Shown here piece by piece: positions 38,758 through 48,532 of a DNA stretch of 64,000 nucleotides. This DNA is from Janthinobacterium sp. J1-1 (GTDB lineage Bacteria > Pseudomonadota > Gammaproteobacteria > Burkholderiales > Burkholderiaceae_D), in assembly GCF_030944405.1 (NCBI RefSeq), contig NZ_CP132339.1, positions 248,001 to 312,000 of the forward strand. Reading direction: 5' to 3'. A program made the position numbers and the translations under genes. The notes under the pieces are model-generated. The model was not told the origin of the DNA, did not search any database, and saw only the letters and a program-made list of their open reading frames with translations. Position 1 is the first letter of the stretch. Each line of letters starts with the position of its first letter.

Positions 38758-39977
38758 ACGCGGCGCGGCAGACCGCCTTGCGCCAGGCCTTGTTCGGCTG
38801 GCTCAACCTGGCCCTGACGGCGCCCGCCGTCTACCTGTGGCTGGGCCTGCCCCTGCTCATGCGCCAGCAGGGCTGGTCAGGCGTCGACATCGGCCTGTTC
38901 CAGCTGGCCGGTGTGCCGGCCCTGTTCAAATTCGTGCTGGCCGCCCCCATCGAGCGCAGCGCCGGCGCCGGCAAGGGGCGCGCTTACCGGCGCTGGAGTA
39001 TCGCCCTGTGCCTGCTGTTCTGCGCGCTGCTGCTGGTGCTCGGATGGCGCGACTGGCTGGACCACCGCATGACGCTGTTCGCGCTGGCCATGGGCGCGGC
39101 GCTGCTGGCCACCTGGACCGACATTCCCGTCAATGCGCTGGCCATCCGCATGCTGCCCGAAGCGCAGCGCCTGCGCGCCGGCGGCATCCGTTCGGCGGCC
39201 CTGTCGCTGGGCGCGATTGTCGGCGGCGGCCTGATGCTGTTGCTGCAGACACGCTGGGGCTGGCGCGCGCCGTTCTGGCTGATGGCCGCCTTGCTGGCCT
39301 TCGGCGCGGCGGGACTGTGCTGGCTGCCGCGTCCCTCCCGGGACGACGCCGTGGCGCCTGACGCATCCGGCAACTGGCGCGGCTATTTTGCGCAGCGTGC
39401 CGCGCCGCGCTGGAACGTCTTGCTGCTGCTGTGCTTTCCATTCATCGGCAGCGCCTGGTTTTATTTGAAACCGCTGCTGCTCGACCATGGTTTTGCGGCC
39501 GGGCAAGTAGCGCTGATCGCCGGCGTGGGCGGCGGCGTGGTGGCCGCGCTGGCCAGCCTGGCCACGGTGCGTCTCGTGCGCCGCATCGGCGTGGTCGGCG
39601 CGCTGCCCGGCGTAACCATGCTGAGCCTGCTGGCATTGCTGGCCCTGGCGCTGGCCGTGTGGCTGCGCTCGCCCGCCGGCCTGATCGCTGCGGCCCTGCT
39701 GGTGGCCCTGGCGATGGGCGCGGCGGCCAGCCTGGCGTTTGGCCTGATGATGTATTTCGCGCGGCCCGGCCACAGCGCCGCCGATTACGGCGTGCAGGCC
39801 AGCCTGTTCGCGGCCGGCCGCATGGCCGTGCCGCTGGCGGCCGGCGTGCTGCTCGACCAGGCAGGCTATGGTGGCATGCTGCTGGGGCTGGCCGTGGCGA
39901 TGGCCGCCGTGACCGTGCTGGCCTATGACAGCCGGGCGCTGATCGCATCACGGACAAGCGATCAGTCCAGGTCATGA
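38754..39977 (+). CDS. MFS permease of the RhtX/FptX type (siderophore uptake)
   Basis: Major facilitator protein of 407 residues with about twelve helices. The start GTG at 38754 overlaps the stop of the methyltransferase. Early residues (ALTAPAVYLWLGLPLLMRQQG, FQLAGVPALFKFVLAAPIE) resemble RhtX/FptX and AmpG-like single-unit permeases that carry whole siderophores across the inner membrane. Together with the TonB receptor this gives a complete two-membrane uptake route without an ABC transporter. C-terminal tail is short and hydrophilic. Confidence 0.85.
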   Translation: MNAARQTALRQALFGWLNLALTAPAVYLWLGLPLLMRQQGWSGVDIGLFQLAGVPALFKFVLAAPIERSAGAGKGRAYRRWSIALCLLFCALLLVLGWRDWLDHRMTLFALAMGAALLATWTDIPVNALAIRMLPEAQRLRAGGIRSAALSLGAIVGGGLMLLLQTRWGWRAPFWLMAALLAFGAAGLCWLPRPSRDDAVAPDASGNWRGYFAQRAAPRWNVLLLLCFPFIGSAWFYLKPLLLDHGFAAGQVALIAGVGGGVVAALASLATVRLVRRIGVVGALPGVTMLSLLALLALALAVWLRSPAGLIAAALLVALAMGAAASLAFGLMMYFARPGHSAADYGVQASLFAAGRMAVPLAAGVLLDQAGYGGMLLGLAVAMAAVTVLAYDSRALIASRTSDQSRS

Positions 39978-40099
39978 GCCAGCGCCGCCGTCATTGTCAT
40001 TCATGCATTGAAATTGCCAATTTCATAGCACTGCGCTAAGCTTGGCCTGTGTGCCGCATGGTGCGGCGCAACGCCGAACCCACACGAGGAATCATCATC

Positions 40100-40843
40100 A
40101 TGAGTCAGAATATCGCGGGAAAAGTCGTCATCATCACCGGCGCCAGCAGCGGCCTGGGCGCCGCCACCGCGCGCCACCTGGCGGCGCTGGGCGCGTCTGT
40201 CGTGCTCGGTGCGCGGCGCATGGACCTGCTCAATGCGCTGGCCGAGGACATCACGGCGGCCGGCGGCAAGGCCGCCATCGCCCGTACCGACGTCACGCAG
40301 GCGGCCGACCTGACGCGCCTTGTGGAAACGGCCCTGGCCGTGTTCGGCAAGGTCGACGTGCTGATCAACAATGCGGGCCTGATGGCCATCGCCCCTCTCG
40401 ACGCGCTGAAAGTCGATGAATGGGAGCGCATGATCGACATCAATATCAAGGGCGTACTGTACGGTATCGCGGCGGTCTTGCCCTACTTCAAGGCGCAGGG
40501 CAGCGGCCACTTCATCACGATTTCGTCGGTGGCCGGCGCGAAAGTGTTCAGTCCGGGCGGCACTGTCTACAGCGGCACCAAGTTTGCCGTGCGCGCCATC
40601 TCGGAAGGCTTGCGCCATGAAGTGGGCGGCGCCATCCGCACCACCACCATCCTGCCGGGCGCGGTCGATACGGAATTGACGAATGGCAGCAGCCACGCCG
40701 ACAGCGCGACCGCCCTGAAAGAATTCTACAAGCAGGCCATTCCCGCCGATTCGGTGGCGCGCGCCGTGGCCTACGCCATCGAGCAGCCGGACGGCGTGGA
40801 CATCAACGAAATCGTGCTGCGCCCCACCGTGCAGGAATTTTAA
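40100..40843 (+). CDS. Short-chain dehydrogenase/reductase (SDR)
   Basis: Classical SDR of 247 residues. Cofactor motif TGASSGLG (13-20), NNAG, the catalytic serine in ITISSVAG and Y-x3-K in YSGTKFAV are all present; ARR after the second strand suggests NADPH preference. Close in style to YdfG/serine 3-dehydrogenase-like SDRs of unknown substrate. Start ATG at 40100 has GAGGAA upstream; an upstream in-frame start at 40049 would add an unlikely leader. Converges with, and overlaps by 4 bp, the LysR gene on the other strand, which may control something else. Confidence 0.9.
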   Translation: MSQNIAGKVVIITGASSGLGAATARHLAALGASVVLGARRMDLLNALAEDITAAGGKAAIARTDVTQAADLTRLVETALAVFGKVDVLINNAGLMAIAPLDALKVDEWERMIDINIKGVLYGIAAVLPYFKAQGSGHFITISSVAGAKVFSPGGTVYSGTKFAVRAISEGLRHEVGGAIRTTTILPGAVDTELTNGSSHADSATALKEFYKQAIPADSVARAVAYAIEQPDGVDINEIVLRPTVQEF

Positions 40844-41748
40844 TTGTCCGCCGAGTCCTGCAAGGATTCAATGATCAGGGCCGCCAGCCGCTCGACGGGC
40901 GGGTGCGGCGTGTGCGCGGCGCGCAGCAGTTCCAGCGACAGCGAGGGCAGCGCGGGCAGGCCTGCCGCCACCGCATCGAGCGCGCAGACCGAGGCCGGCA
41001 AGCCATAGCCGGTGCGCACCGTCACGCCCAGGCCGGCAGCGGCCGCCGCCCACAAGCCGGCCAGGCTGGGGCTGGTAAACGCGATGCGCCAGGCGATGCC
41101 GGCACGGTCCAGCGCATCGGTGGCGCAGCGCTGGAACAGGCAGGGGCGGTCAAACGCGATCAGCGGCAGCGGCTCGCCCGACTGCGGCTGCCAGGGCAGG
41201 GTGGGCGAGGCGATCCAGCGCATGTCGGGCGTGGCGATCAGGGTGCGCCGCTGCGCCGGCCAGGCGGCCAGGTCCTGCAAACCGCTGCAGCCCCACAACA
41301 GCGCCAGGTCGAGCTGGTCCAGCTCCAGGCGTTCCATCAGCTCCGTATTGCGCGCCACATGCGCTTCGATGCGCACCTTGGGATGGGCGCGCGCAAACCG
41401 CCCCAGCACGGCCGGCAGCAGCGCTTCCCCAAAATCCTCCTGCAGGCCCAGCCGGACCCAGCCTTCCAGTTCCACCCCGCGCAGGGCGACGGCCGCCTCG
41501 TCGTTCAGCTCGACCATGCGGCGCGCATAGCCGAGCAGGATTTCGCCGGCATCGGTCAGCGCCAGGCCCCGGCCCGCCTTGCGAAACAGCGGCATGCCGG
41601 CCTGCTCTTCCAGTTTCTTCAGCTGCGCACTGACGGCCGACGTGGAGCGGCCCACTTTACCGGCCGCGCGCGCAAAGCTGCCCAGCTCGATGCCGGCCAC
41701 ATAGCTGCGCAAAAAAGCGATATCGAAATTGAGTACGTTCATGACCAT
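40840..41748 (-). CDS. LysR family transcription regulator
   Basis: Regulator of about 302 residues: N-terminal winged helix ([39 protein letters not shown]) and a C-terminal periplasmic-binding-like effector domain. Two in-frame ATGs at 41748 and 41742 are possible starts; neither has a strong Shine-Dalgarno. Divergent from an MFS transporter gene across a 94-bp gap, so control of that transporter is the simplest guess. The intergenic part contains TTATCTGA-like AT-rich sequence, but I could not define an operator with confidence. Confidence 0.9.
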   Translation of the reverse strand: MVMNVLNFDIAFLRSYVAGIELGSFARAAGKVGRSTSAVSAQLKKLEEQAGMPLFRKAGRGLALTDAGEILLGYARRMVELNDEAAVALRGVELEGWVRLGLQEDFGEALLPAVLGRFARAHPKVRIEAHVARNTELMERLELDQLDLALLWGCSGLQDLAAWPAQRRTLIATPDMRWIASPTLPWQPQSGEPLPLIAFDRPCLFQRCATDALDRAGIAWRIAFTSPSLAGLWAAAAAGLGVTVRTGYGLPASVCALDAVAAGLPALPSLSLELLRAAHTPHPPVERLAALIIESLQDSADN

Positions 41749-41842
41749 CCGGTTTTATCGAACGATCAGATAAAAATTATCTGATATTCAGAATCATCGT
41801 ACTGCGCAACACTGACATGGTCAATCACAGCCTTTCAACACC

Positions 41843-43096
41843 ATGAACGCTTCCTGCCCTGCCATCGTTTCCGCCGCCCCGACATTCAACGCTGCCCACC
41901 GCTGGAAAGTGCTGGGCGTCGGCGTGGCCGCCAACGCCAGTTTTTCCGCCTGCGCCAACGGCATGCCGACCACCGCCATCTGGCTGAGGAGCGGCTATCA
42001 CCTGAGCAATACCGAACTGGGAGTGGCGCTGGGCGCCATGGGCCTGGGCGTGGCGCTGTCCGAACTGCCGTGGGGCATGGCCACCGACCGCTGGGGCGAC
42101 CGGCCCGTGCTGCTGACCGGCTTGCTCGGCACCCTGCTGGCCCTGCTCACCTTGATGCTGTGGATCACGCCGCAGGGCGCGGCGGTGCCGTCATTGTTTT
42201 CGCTGGCGGCCGGCCTGGCGCTGGTGGGGGTCCTGGGCGGCAGCGTCAACGGCGCCAGCGGCCGCGCGGTGATGCGCTGGTTCGGCGCCGGCGAACGCGG
42301 TTTTGCGATGAGCATCCGCCAGACAGCCGTGCCATTGGGCGGCGGCCTGGGTGCGCTGCTGTTGCCGACCCTGGCCGCCCGCTACGGCTTCGTGCCCGTA
42401 TTTGGCGTACTGGGCCTTTTCTGCGCCGTGACGGCGCTGCTGACGTGGCGCTGGATGCATGAACCCGCTTTCACTGCCGAGGCCGCCAAGGGGCCGCAAA
42501 ACGCGTCCACGGGCATGTTTGACGGCAAGCCTGCATCGCCGCTGCGCAATCGCCAGGTGTGGCGCATGGTGGCCGGCATCGGCGTGCTGTGCGTGCCGCA
42601 GTTTGCGATACTCAGCTATGCCACCGTGTTCCTGCACGACCATGGCCGCCTGGGCCTGGCGCAGATCACCGCCGTGATGGTGATCCTGCAGCTGGGCGCG
42701 ATGGTGATGCGCATCTGGAGCGGGCGCCATACGGACCGCCATGCGAATCGGCCCGCCTATCTGCGCGGCTCGGTGCTGGTGGCGCTGCTGTCATTCCTGC
42801 TGCTGGCCGGCGTAACGGGGCTGTCCGCGCCGGGCTGGCTGCTGATGGCGGCCGTGACCGCGGCCGGTGTCTGCGTATCGGCCTGGCATGGCGTGGCCTA
42901 TACGGAGCTGGCGACCCTGGCCGGTGCCGCCAGTGCCGGCACCGCCCTCGGCATGGCCAATACGGCCGTCTATGTGGGGCTGTTCGCCACGCCGGTGGTA
43001 CTGCCGCACTTGCTGGCGGCCAGCAGCTGGGCCTGGGTGTGGCTGGCGGCGGGACTGGTGGCGCTGGCCGCCTGGCCGCTGTTTCCCCGGCCTTAA
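41843..43096 (+). CDS. MFS transporter (CynX/NimT-like)
   Basis: Membrane transporter of 417 residues, about twelve helices, with the MFS loop 2-3 motif GMATDRWGDRPVL and a second-half counterpart (WSGRHTDRHANR). Substrate not recognisable. It is divergent from a LysR gene and its last codons overlap by 4 bp the convergent cysteine-cluster regulator gene. A soluble loop between helices 6 and 7 (about 215-240) is normal for the family. Start ATG at 41843 is the first in frame; no strong ribosome site is visible. Confidence 0.86.
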   Translation: MNASCPAIVSAAPTFNAAHRWKVLGVGVAANASFSACANGMPTTAIWLRSGYHLSNTELGVALGAMGLGVALSELPWGMATDRWGDRPVLLTGLLGTLLALLTLMLWITPQGAAVPSLFSLAAGLALVGVLGGSVNGASGRAVMRWFGAGERGFAMSIRQTAVPLGGGLGALLLPTLAARYGFVPVFGVLGLFCAVTALLTWRWMHEPAFTAEAAKGPQNASTGMFDGKPASPLRNRQVWRMVAGIGVLCVPQFAILSYATVFLHDHGRLGLAQITAVMVILQLGAMVMRIWSGRHTDRHANRPAYLRGSVLVALLSFLLLAGVTGLSAPGWLLMAAVTAAGVCVSAWHGVAYTELATLAGAASAGTALGMANTAVYVGLFATPVVLPHLLAASSWAWVWLAAGLVALAAWPLFPRP

Positions 43097-43761
43097 GGCA
43101 ACAGGGAAATCCGGTACACGCAGCGCATGGCATCGGCCAGCACATGCTGCTCGCGCACGATGCTGGCGAGTGGGCCCACCACTTCCTGGAACAGCTGCAG
43201 TTCGGAGCGGCAAAAGCCCTGGCAGGTGCGCGCGGCGGCGCAGATCGGGCAATGGTCTTCGATCAGCAGCCAGTCATCGCCATCGGGCTCCACCCTGGCC
43301 ATATACCCCTCTTCATCGCGGATCGCCGCCAGCTGCGCCAGGCGCGTGGGCAGGTCCGGCGCCGAACACGCCAGCGCATAGGCGCCGCGGCTTTCCTCTT
43401 CGCGCTGCGTGATCAGCCTGTTCAAGCCTTCCTCGCCAAACAGCTGGCGCACCGAGCCGATCAGCTTGATGGTCAGCTGCGCATGCGTGTCGGGAAAACG
43501 CGCATGGCCCGCTGCTGTCAGCACCCAGTTCTGGCGTGGCCGCCCGGCGCCGCTTTGCGCTTCCATCCGCCCTTCGATCAAACCCGCCGTCACCAGTTTT
43601 TGCACCTGCTGGCGCGCCGCCTCGCCCGTCATGGCCAGGGTCTTGGCCAGCGAGGCCGTGGAGACGGGACCCTTGGTCTTGATGAAATACAGGATGCGCT
43701 CCGTCGTCTGCGGGGCCGCAGCGCTGTCACCATTATCCAAACGTTTACTTGTGTAATTCAT
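43093..43761 (-). CDS. Winged-helix regulator with C-terminal cysteine cluster (SufR-like)
   Basis: Regulator of 222 residues. N-terminal MarR/DeoR-like winged helix (ERILYFIKTKGPVSTASLAK, GEAARQQVQKLVTAGLIEGR) and a C-terminal cluster C171-x2-C174-x5-C180-x3-C184 in DHCPICAAARTCQGFCRSE. SufR-type iron-sulphur repressors share this plan and the CP-x-C ... C-x2-FC pattern, so an Fe-S redox sensor is likely. Start ATG at 43761 is preferred to a TTG three codons upstream. Divergent from the efflux operon starting at 43871, which it probably controls. Confidence 0.86.
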   Translation of the reverse strand: MNYTSKRLDNGDSAAAPQTTERILYFIKTKGPVSTASLAKTLAMTGEAARQQVQKLVTAGLIEGRMEAQSGAGRPRQNWVLTAAGHARFPDTHAQLTIKLIGSVRQLFGEEGLNRLITQREEESRGAYALACSAPDLPTRLAQLAAIRDEEGYMARVEPDGDDWLLIEDHCPICAAARTCQGFCRSELQLFQEVVGPLASIVREQHVLADAMRCVYRISLLP

Positions 43762-43870
43762 TTTACTCAACTATGATGGGGCCAGTTATCCAACCAATTG
43801 CTTGCATAATAGGCCGATAGCGCTGGGCTGTCGAGTGTCCCATGCCGGCAAGCTTCTTTACGGGACGACC

Positions 43871-44350
43871 ATGCCGCCACACGATACCATTTTGCTGTTT
43901 CAAGCCGTGCTCGCTTCAGGCCTGGCCTGCTGGCTCAGCATTGCCGCCATCAACAACCTGCACGCCTTTCATGGTGCCGTCTGGGCCATCGGCAATACCA
44001 TGCGCATGGACCCGCTGCGCCAGGACCCGACCATGGACACGCCGCTGCTGCGCCGCGCGCTGGCCTCGCTGACCGTGCACCGGCTGGCGCTGGCCGTGGT
44101 GCTGGCGCTGCAGCTGGCTGGCGCGATGGCCGCCTGGAGCGGCGTGGCGCTGTTCCTGGGGGGCGGGCTGGCAGCCGCGCTGCCCTGGCTCAATCTCGCC
44201 TTGTGCGCGATGGCGGCCTTCCTGCTGCTGATGCACCTCGGTGGCCTGTGGTTCGGCTACTGGGTCGCCCAGGAAGGCCTGCAGACCACGCACCTGGTGC
44301 TGCTGCTGTGGACCCTCGCCCTGTTCTTCCTGTTTAACGCGCGGTTCTGA
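43871..44350 (+). CDS. DUF2165-like small integral membrane protein
   Basis: Membrane protein of 159 residues with four predicted helices; GAVWAIGNTMRMDPLRQDP in the first external loop and a WVAQEG-like segment before the last helix match the DUF2165 family (predicted small integral membrane proteins). Function unknown. It opens a four-gene operon with an RND efflux system: the next gene starts 25 bp later. In Pseudomonas the mexGHI-opmD operon also begins with a small membrane protein (MexG), but that is a DoxX-type protein, so this looks like an analogue rather than a homologue. Start ATG at 43871. Confidence 0.8.
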   Translation: MPPHDTILLFQAVLASGLACWLSIAAINNLHAFHGAVWAIGNTMRMDPLRQDPTMDTPLLRRALASLTVHRLALAVVLALQLAGAMAAWSGVALFLGGGLAAALPWLNLALCAMAAFLLLMHLGGLWFGYWVAQEGLQTTHLVLLLWTLALFFLFNARF

Positions 44351-44375
44351 CGCGCCCTTCCCGAAAGACTTCATC

Positions 44376-45452
44376 ATGAAAATCCAACTTGCCGGCGCCG
44401 GTGCGCTGGCCATCACGCTCGCGGTGGCGGGCATTATCACGTTCTCACGGCCGGATTCCCACGCCGCCGAAGCGGCGCCCTATCCACCGACCAAGGTGGC
44501 GCTGGCGCCCGTGCTGGCCGGCACCCAGCAACGCTTTTTCACCGGCGTCGGCGAGCTGGAAGCGGCGCGCCAGGTGCAGGTGGCGGCCGAGACGGGCGGG
44601 CGCATCACGCAGATCCGCTTTGCCTCGGGCCAGCAGGTGAAAGCTGGCGACGTGCTGGTGCAGCTCAATGACGCGCCGGAGCAGGCCACGCTGCTGCGCC
44701 TGCGCGCGCAACTCAATCATGCCGAGACCGGCTACCAGCGCACCCTGCGTCTGCTGCGGGACAAGGCATCCACACAGGAACAGCTCGATTCCGCGCTGGC
44801 CATGCGCGATGGGGCCCTGGGCGAAGTGCGCCAGACCGAGGCGCTGATCGCGCAAAAGACCATCCGTGCGCCATTTGCGGGCCAGATGGGCATCCGCCGC
44901 GTGCATGCGGGCCAGTACCTGAACCCTGCCGATACGGTGGCCAGCCTGGTCGACACCACATCCCTGCTGGTGAATTTTTCTCTCGATGAACAGGGCAGCG
45001 CCAGACTGGCGCCAGGCCAGGCGGTGCGGCTGACGGTCGACGCGTATCCCGACCAGGTATTTGCGGCGAAGATCAGCGCCATCGATCCCCTGATTTCACG
45101 CGCGCGCATGGTGCAGGTGCAGGCGGCGCTGACCGAGGAAAACAGCGCGCTGAAGGCCGGCATGTACGCCAATGTGAAGGTGGCGCGCGACACCCAGGCA
45201 CAACTGACGGTGCCGGAAACGGCCGTCACCTACAGCGCGTATGGCGACACGGTGTTTGTCGCGCAGCAGGGCAAAACGCTGACCGTGAAACGGGTGGCGG
45301 TCACCCTGGGCGAACGTGCGGAAGGGCGCGTGGAAATCGTCAAGGGTCTTGCGGCCGGCCAGCAGGTGGTCGCCTCGGGCCAGCTGAAACTGGCCGATGG
45401 CATGGCGGTGCAGCCGGTCGCCAATACCCTGGAAAAGGACACCGTGCGATGA
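44376..45452 (+). CDS. RND efflux membrane fusion protein (HlyD/MexH type)
   Basis: Periplasmic adaptor of 358 residues with an N-terminal hydrophobic anchor or signal (LAGAGALAITLAVAGIITF) and the standard parts: lipoyl halves (VAAETGGRITQIRFASGQQVKAGDVLVQLND, quoted in part), a short helical hairpin (DKASTQEQLDSALAMRDGAL), IRAPFAGQMGIRRVHAGQYL, beta barrel and membrane-proximal domain. Links the RND pump to the outer membrane channel encoded downstream. Its last bases overlap the pump gene by 4 bp. Confidence 0.92.
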   Translation: MKIQLAGAGALAITLAVAGIITFSRPDSHAAEAAPYPPTKVALAPVLAGTQQRFFTGVGELEAARQVQVAAETGGRITQIRFASGQQVKAGDVLVQLNDAPEQATLLRLRAQLNHAETGYQRTLRLLRDKASTQEQLDSALAMRDGALGEVRQTEALIAQKTIRAPFAGQMGIRRVHAGQYLNPADTVASLVDTTSLLVNFSLDEQGSARLAPGQAVRLTVDAYPDQVFAAKISAIDPLISRARMVQVQAALTEENSALKAGMYANVKVARDTQAQLTVPETAVTYSAYGDTVFVAQQGKTLTVKRVAVTLGERAEGRVEIVKGLAAGQQVVASGQLKLADGMAVQPVANTLEKDTVR

Positions 45453-48400
45453 ACTTTACCGACCTGTTCGTGCGCCGCCCCGTGCTGGCGCTGGTGATCA
45501 GCAGCCTGATCGTCATGCTCGGCATGCTCGCCATCAAGCAGCTGCCGGTGCGCCAATACCCGATGCTCGAAACATCCACCATCACCATCGCCACCAGCTA
45601 TCCGGGTGCCTCGGCCGACCTGATGCAGGGCTTTGTCACGCAGCCGATCGCGCAGGCCGTGTCGTCGGTGGAAGGCATCGACTACCTGACGTCGTCGTCG
45701 GTGCAGGGCGGCAGCCTGGTCACCGTGCGCATGGAACTGAACCGCGATTCGACCCAGGCGCTGACCGAGGTGATGGCCAAGGTCAACCAGGTACGCTACA
45801 AGCTGCCCGCAGGCGCGTTCGACCCCGTGATCGAACGCTCGGCCGGCGACTCCACGGCCGTCGCCTATGTCGGCTTTGCCAGCGATACGGTATCGGCGGC
45901 GCAGCTGACCGACTACCTGGCGCGCGTGGTGCAGCCGATGTTTTCCAGCATCGATGGCGTCGCGAAAGTGGAGACCTTCGGCGGCCAGCAACTGGCGATG
46001 CGCTTGTGGATCGACCCCGCCAGACTGGCGGCGCGCGGATTGACGGCGTCCGATGTGGCGACCGCCGTGCGGCGCAATAACTACCAGGCCGCGCCCGGCA
46101 AAATAAAAGGGCAATTCGTCGTCTCGACTATCAGCGTCAATACGGACTTGACCAGCGTGGCGCAGTTTCGCGAGATGGTGGTTGCCAATGGCAAGGACGA
46201 TGGCGGCGCGCTGATACGGCTCAAGGATATCGGCACGGTGGAACTGGGCGCGGCCGCCAGCGAAACCAGCGCCAGCATGGACGGCGTGCCGGCCGTGCAC
46301 CTGGGCCTGTTCCCCACGCCGGGCGGCAATCCTTTGGTGATCGTCGACGGCATCAAGCGACTGCTGCCCGAGATCCAGAAAACCCTGCCGCCCGGCGTCA
46401 AGGTGGAACTGGCGTTCGAGACGGCGCGCTTTAACCAGGCCTCGATCGACGAAGTGGCGCACACGCTGCTCGAAGCGCTGGCGATCGTGGTGCTGGTGAT
46501 CTGGTTGTGCATGGGTTCCCTGCGCTCGGTCCTGATCCCGGTGGTGACGATCCCGCTGTCGATGCTGGGCGCGGCCGCGCTGATGCTGGCCTTTGGTTTC
46601 AGCATCAATCTGCTGACCTTGCTGGCGATGGTGCTGGCGGTGGGCCTGGTGGTCGACGACGCCATCGTGGTGGTGGAAAACGTGCACCGCCATATCGAGG
46701 AAGGCAAGACGCCGGTGGCGGCGGCCCTGGCGGGCGCGCGCGAAGTGGCCGGCCCCGTGATCGCCATGACGATCACCCTGGCGGCCGTGTATGCGCCGAT
46801 CGGCCTGATGGGCGGCCTGACGGGCGCGCTGTTCAAGGAGTTCGCGCTGACCCTGGCCGGCGCGGTGGTGGTGTCGGGCGTGGTGGCGCTGACCCTGTCG
46901 CCGGTGATGAGTTCCTTCCTGCTGCAGTCAAAAACGTCGGAAGGACGCATGGCGCGCGCCGCCGAACACTTTTTTGGTGGCCTCACCAGCCGCTATGCGC
47001 GCCTGCTGGCCTGGTCGCTGGGGCGCCGCTGGCTCAGTGGCGGCTTTGCCCTGGCCGTGATGGCCAGCCTGCCGTTCCTGTACCTGCTGCCGCAGCGCGA
47101 ACTGGCGCCGTCGGAAGACCAGGCCAGCGTGCTGACGGCCATCAAGGCGCCGCAGCATGCCAACCTCGATTATGTCGAGCGCTTTTCAAGCAAACTCGAA
47201 GCGATCTACCGGCGCACGCCGGAGACGGCATCGACCTGGATCATCAACGGCAGCGACGGTACGGCGTCGAGCATCGGCGGCATCAACCTGACGCCGTGGG
47301 GCGAGCGCGCGCGCAGTGCGGCCGTGATCCAGGCCCAGCTGCAGCAGGCCGTGGGCGACGTCGAAGGCACCAGCATTTTCGCCTTCCAGATGGCGCCCCT
47401 GCCGGGGTCCAGCGGCGGCTTGCCGGTACAATTGGTGCTGCGCAGCGCGCAGGATTACGCCACCGTGTTTCGCACCATGGAAGACATCAAGCAGCGCGCC
47501 CGCGACAGCGGCCTGTTCGCCGTGGTCGACAGCGATCTCGATTACAACAACCCGGTGCTGAAAGTGAAGATCGACCGTTCAAAAGCCAATAGCCTGGGCG
47601 TGCGGATGCAGGACATCGGCGAGTCGCTGGCGGTGCTGGTGGGCGAGAACTACCTGAACCGTTTCAGCATGGATGGCCGCGCCTATGACGTGATCGCGCA
47701 AAGCCCGCGCGCCCGGCGCCTCACCGCGCAGGCGCTGACACAGCAATACGTGCGCGCCGACGACGGCAGCCTGGTGCCGCTGTCCGGCCTGGTAACGCTC
47801 ACGCAGGAGGTCGAGCCGAACCAGCTGACCCAGTTCAACCAGCAAAATGCCGCCACCTTCCAGGGCGTGCCGGCGCCCGGCGTCACCCTGGGCGACGCGG
47901 TGGCCTTCCTCGACGGCGTGGCGAAAAACCTGCCGCCCGGTTTCAGCTACGACTGGCAGTCCGACGCGCGCCAGTTCGCCACCGAAGGCAATGCGCTGCT
48001 GCTGGCGTTTCTTGCGGCCGTCATCGTGATCTACCTGGTGCTGGCGGCGCAATATGAAAGCCTGATGGACCCCCTGATCATCCTGATCACGGTGCCGCTG
48101 TCGATTTGCGGCGCCCTGATGCCACTGGCCCTGGGCTGGGCCACCATCAATATCTACACGCAGATCGGCCTGGTGACCCTGATCGGCCTGATCAGCAAAC
48201 ACGGCATTTTGATGGTCGAGTTTGCCAACGAATTGCAGGCGCATCAGCGGCTTGACCGTGCCAGCGCGATTGCCCGCGCGGCGCAGATCCGCCTGCGCCC
48301 CATTTTGATGACGACGGCCGCCATGGTGGTGGGCCTGGTGCCGCTGCTGTTCGCTTCCGGCGCGGGCGCCAACAGCCGCTTCGGCCTGGGCGTGGTGATC

Positions 48401-48532
48401 GTCTCGGGCATGCTGGTCGGCACCTTGTTTACCCTGTTCGTGCTGCCGACCATGTATACCTTTTTGGCCCGCAATCACGCCGCCGGCGATGCCAGCGAAC
48501 GGGCGCAAGCCACCGCACCACAAGGATCATGA
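45449..48532 (+). CDS. RND efflux permease (HAE1/MexI type)
   Basis: Proton-driven drug or metabolite exporter of 1027 residues with twelve helices and two large periplasmic loops. Opening motif FVRRPVLALVISSLIVMLG, the helix-4 motif with acidic residues (VLAVGLVVDDAIVVVENVHRHIEEG, quoted only in part) and a second set near TLIGLISKHGILMVEFANE are intact. Overlaps the adaptor gene at its start (ATGA) and the outer membrane factor at its end. Substrates are unknown; MexI-type pumps export phenazines, quinolones and related compounds. Confidence 0.94.
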   Translation: MNFTDLFVRRPVLALVISSLIVMLGMLAIKQLPVRQYPMLETSTITIATSYPGASADLMQGFVTQPIAQAVSSVEGIDYLTSSSVQGGSLVTVRMELNRDSTQALTEVMAKVNQVRYKLPAGAFDPVIERSAGDSTAVAYVGFASDTVSAAQLTDYLARVVQPMFSSIDGVAKVETFGGQQLAMRLWIDPARLAARGLTASDVATAVRRNNYQAAPGKIKGQFVVSTISVNTDLTSVAQFREMVVANGKDDGGALIRLKDIGTVELGAAASETSASMDGVPAVHLGLFPTPGGNPLVIVDGIKRLLPEIQKTLPPGVKVELAFETARFNQASIDEVAHTLLEALAIVVLVIWLCMGSLRSVLIPVVTIPLSMLGAAALMLAFGFSINLLTLLAMVLAVGLVVDDAIVVVENVHRHIEEGKTPVAAALAGAREVAGPVIAMTITLAAVYAPIGLMGGLTGALFKEFALTLAGAVVVSGVVALTLSPVMSSFLLQSKTSEGRMARAAEHFFGGLTSRYARLLAWSLGRRWLSGGFALAVMASLPFLYLLPQRELAPSEDQASVLTAIKAPQHANLDYVERFSSKLEAIYRRTPETASTWIINGSDGTASSIGGINLTPWGERARSAAVIQAQLQQAVGDVEGTSIFAFQMAPLPGSSGGLPVQLVLRSAQDYATVFRTMEDIKQRARDSGLFAVVDSDLDYNNPVLKVKIDRSKANSLGVRMQDIGESLAVLVGENYLNRFSMDGRAYDVIAQSPRARRLTAQALTQQYVRADDGSLVPLSGLVTLTQEVEPNQLTQFNQQNAATFQGVPAPGVTLGDAVAFLDGVAKNLPPGFSYDWQSDARQFATEGNALLLAFLAAVIVIYLVLAAQYESLMDPLIILITVPLSICGALMPLALGWATINIYTQIGLVTLIGLISKHGILMVEFANELQAHQRLDRASAIARAAQIRLRPILMTTAAMVVGLVPLLFASGAGANSRFGLGVVIVSGMLVGTLFTLFVLPTMYTFLARNHAAGDASERAQATAPQGS

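Noticed and set aside
42559..43776. Plus-strand frame of 405 codons crossing the MFS end and the cysteine-cluster regulator
   Set aside because: It overlaps two better supported genes in other frames and has no domain; no tRNA, rRNA or riboswitch was recognised here or elsewhere in the window.
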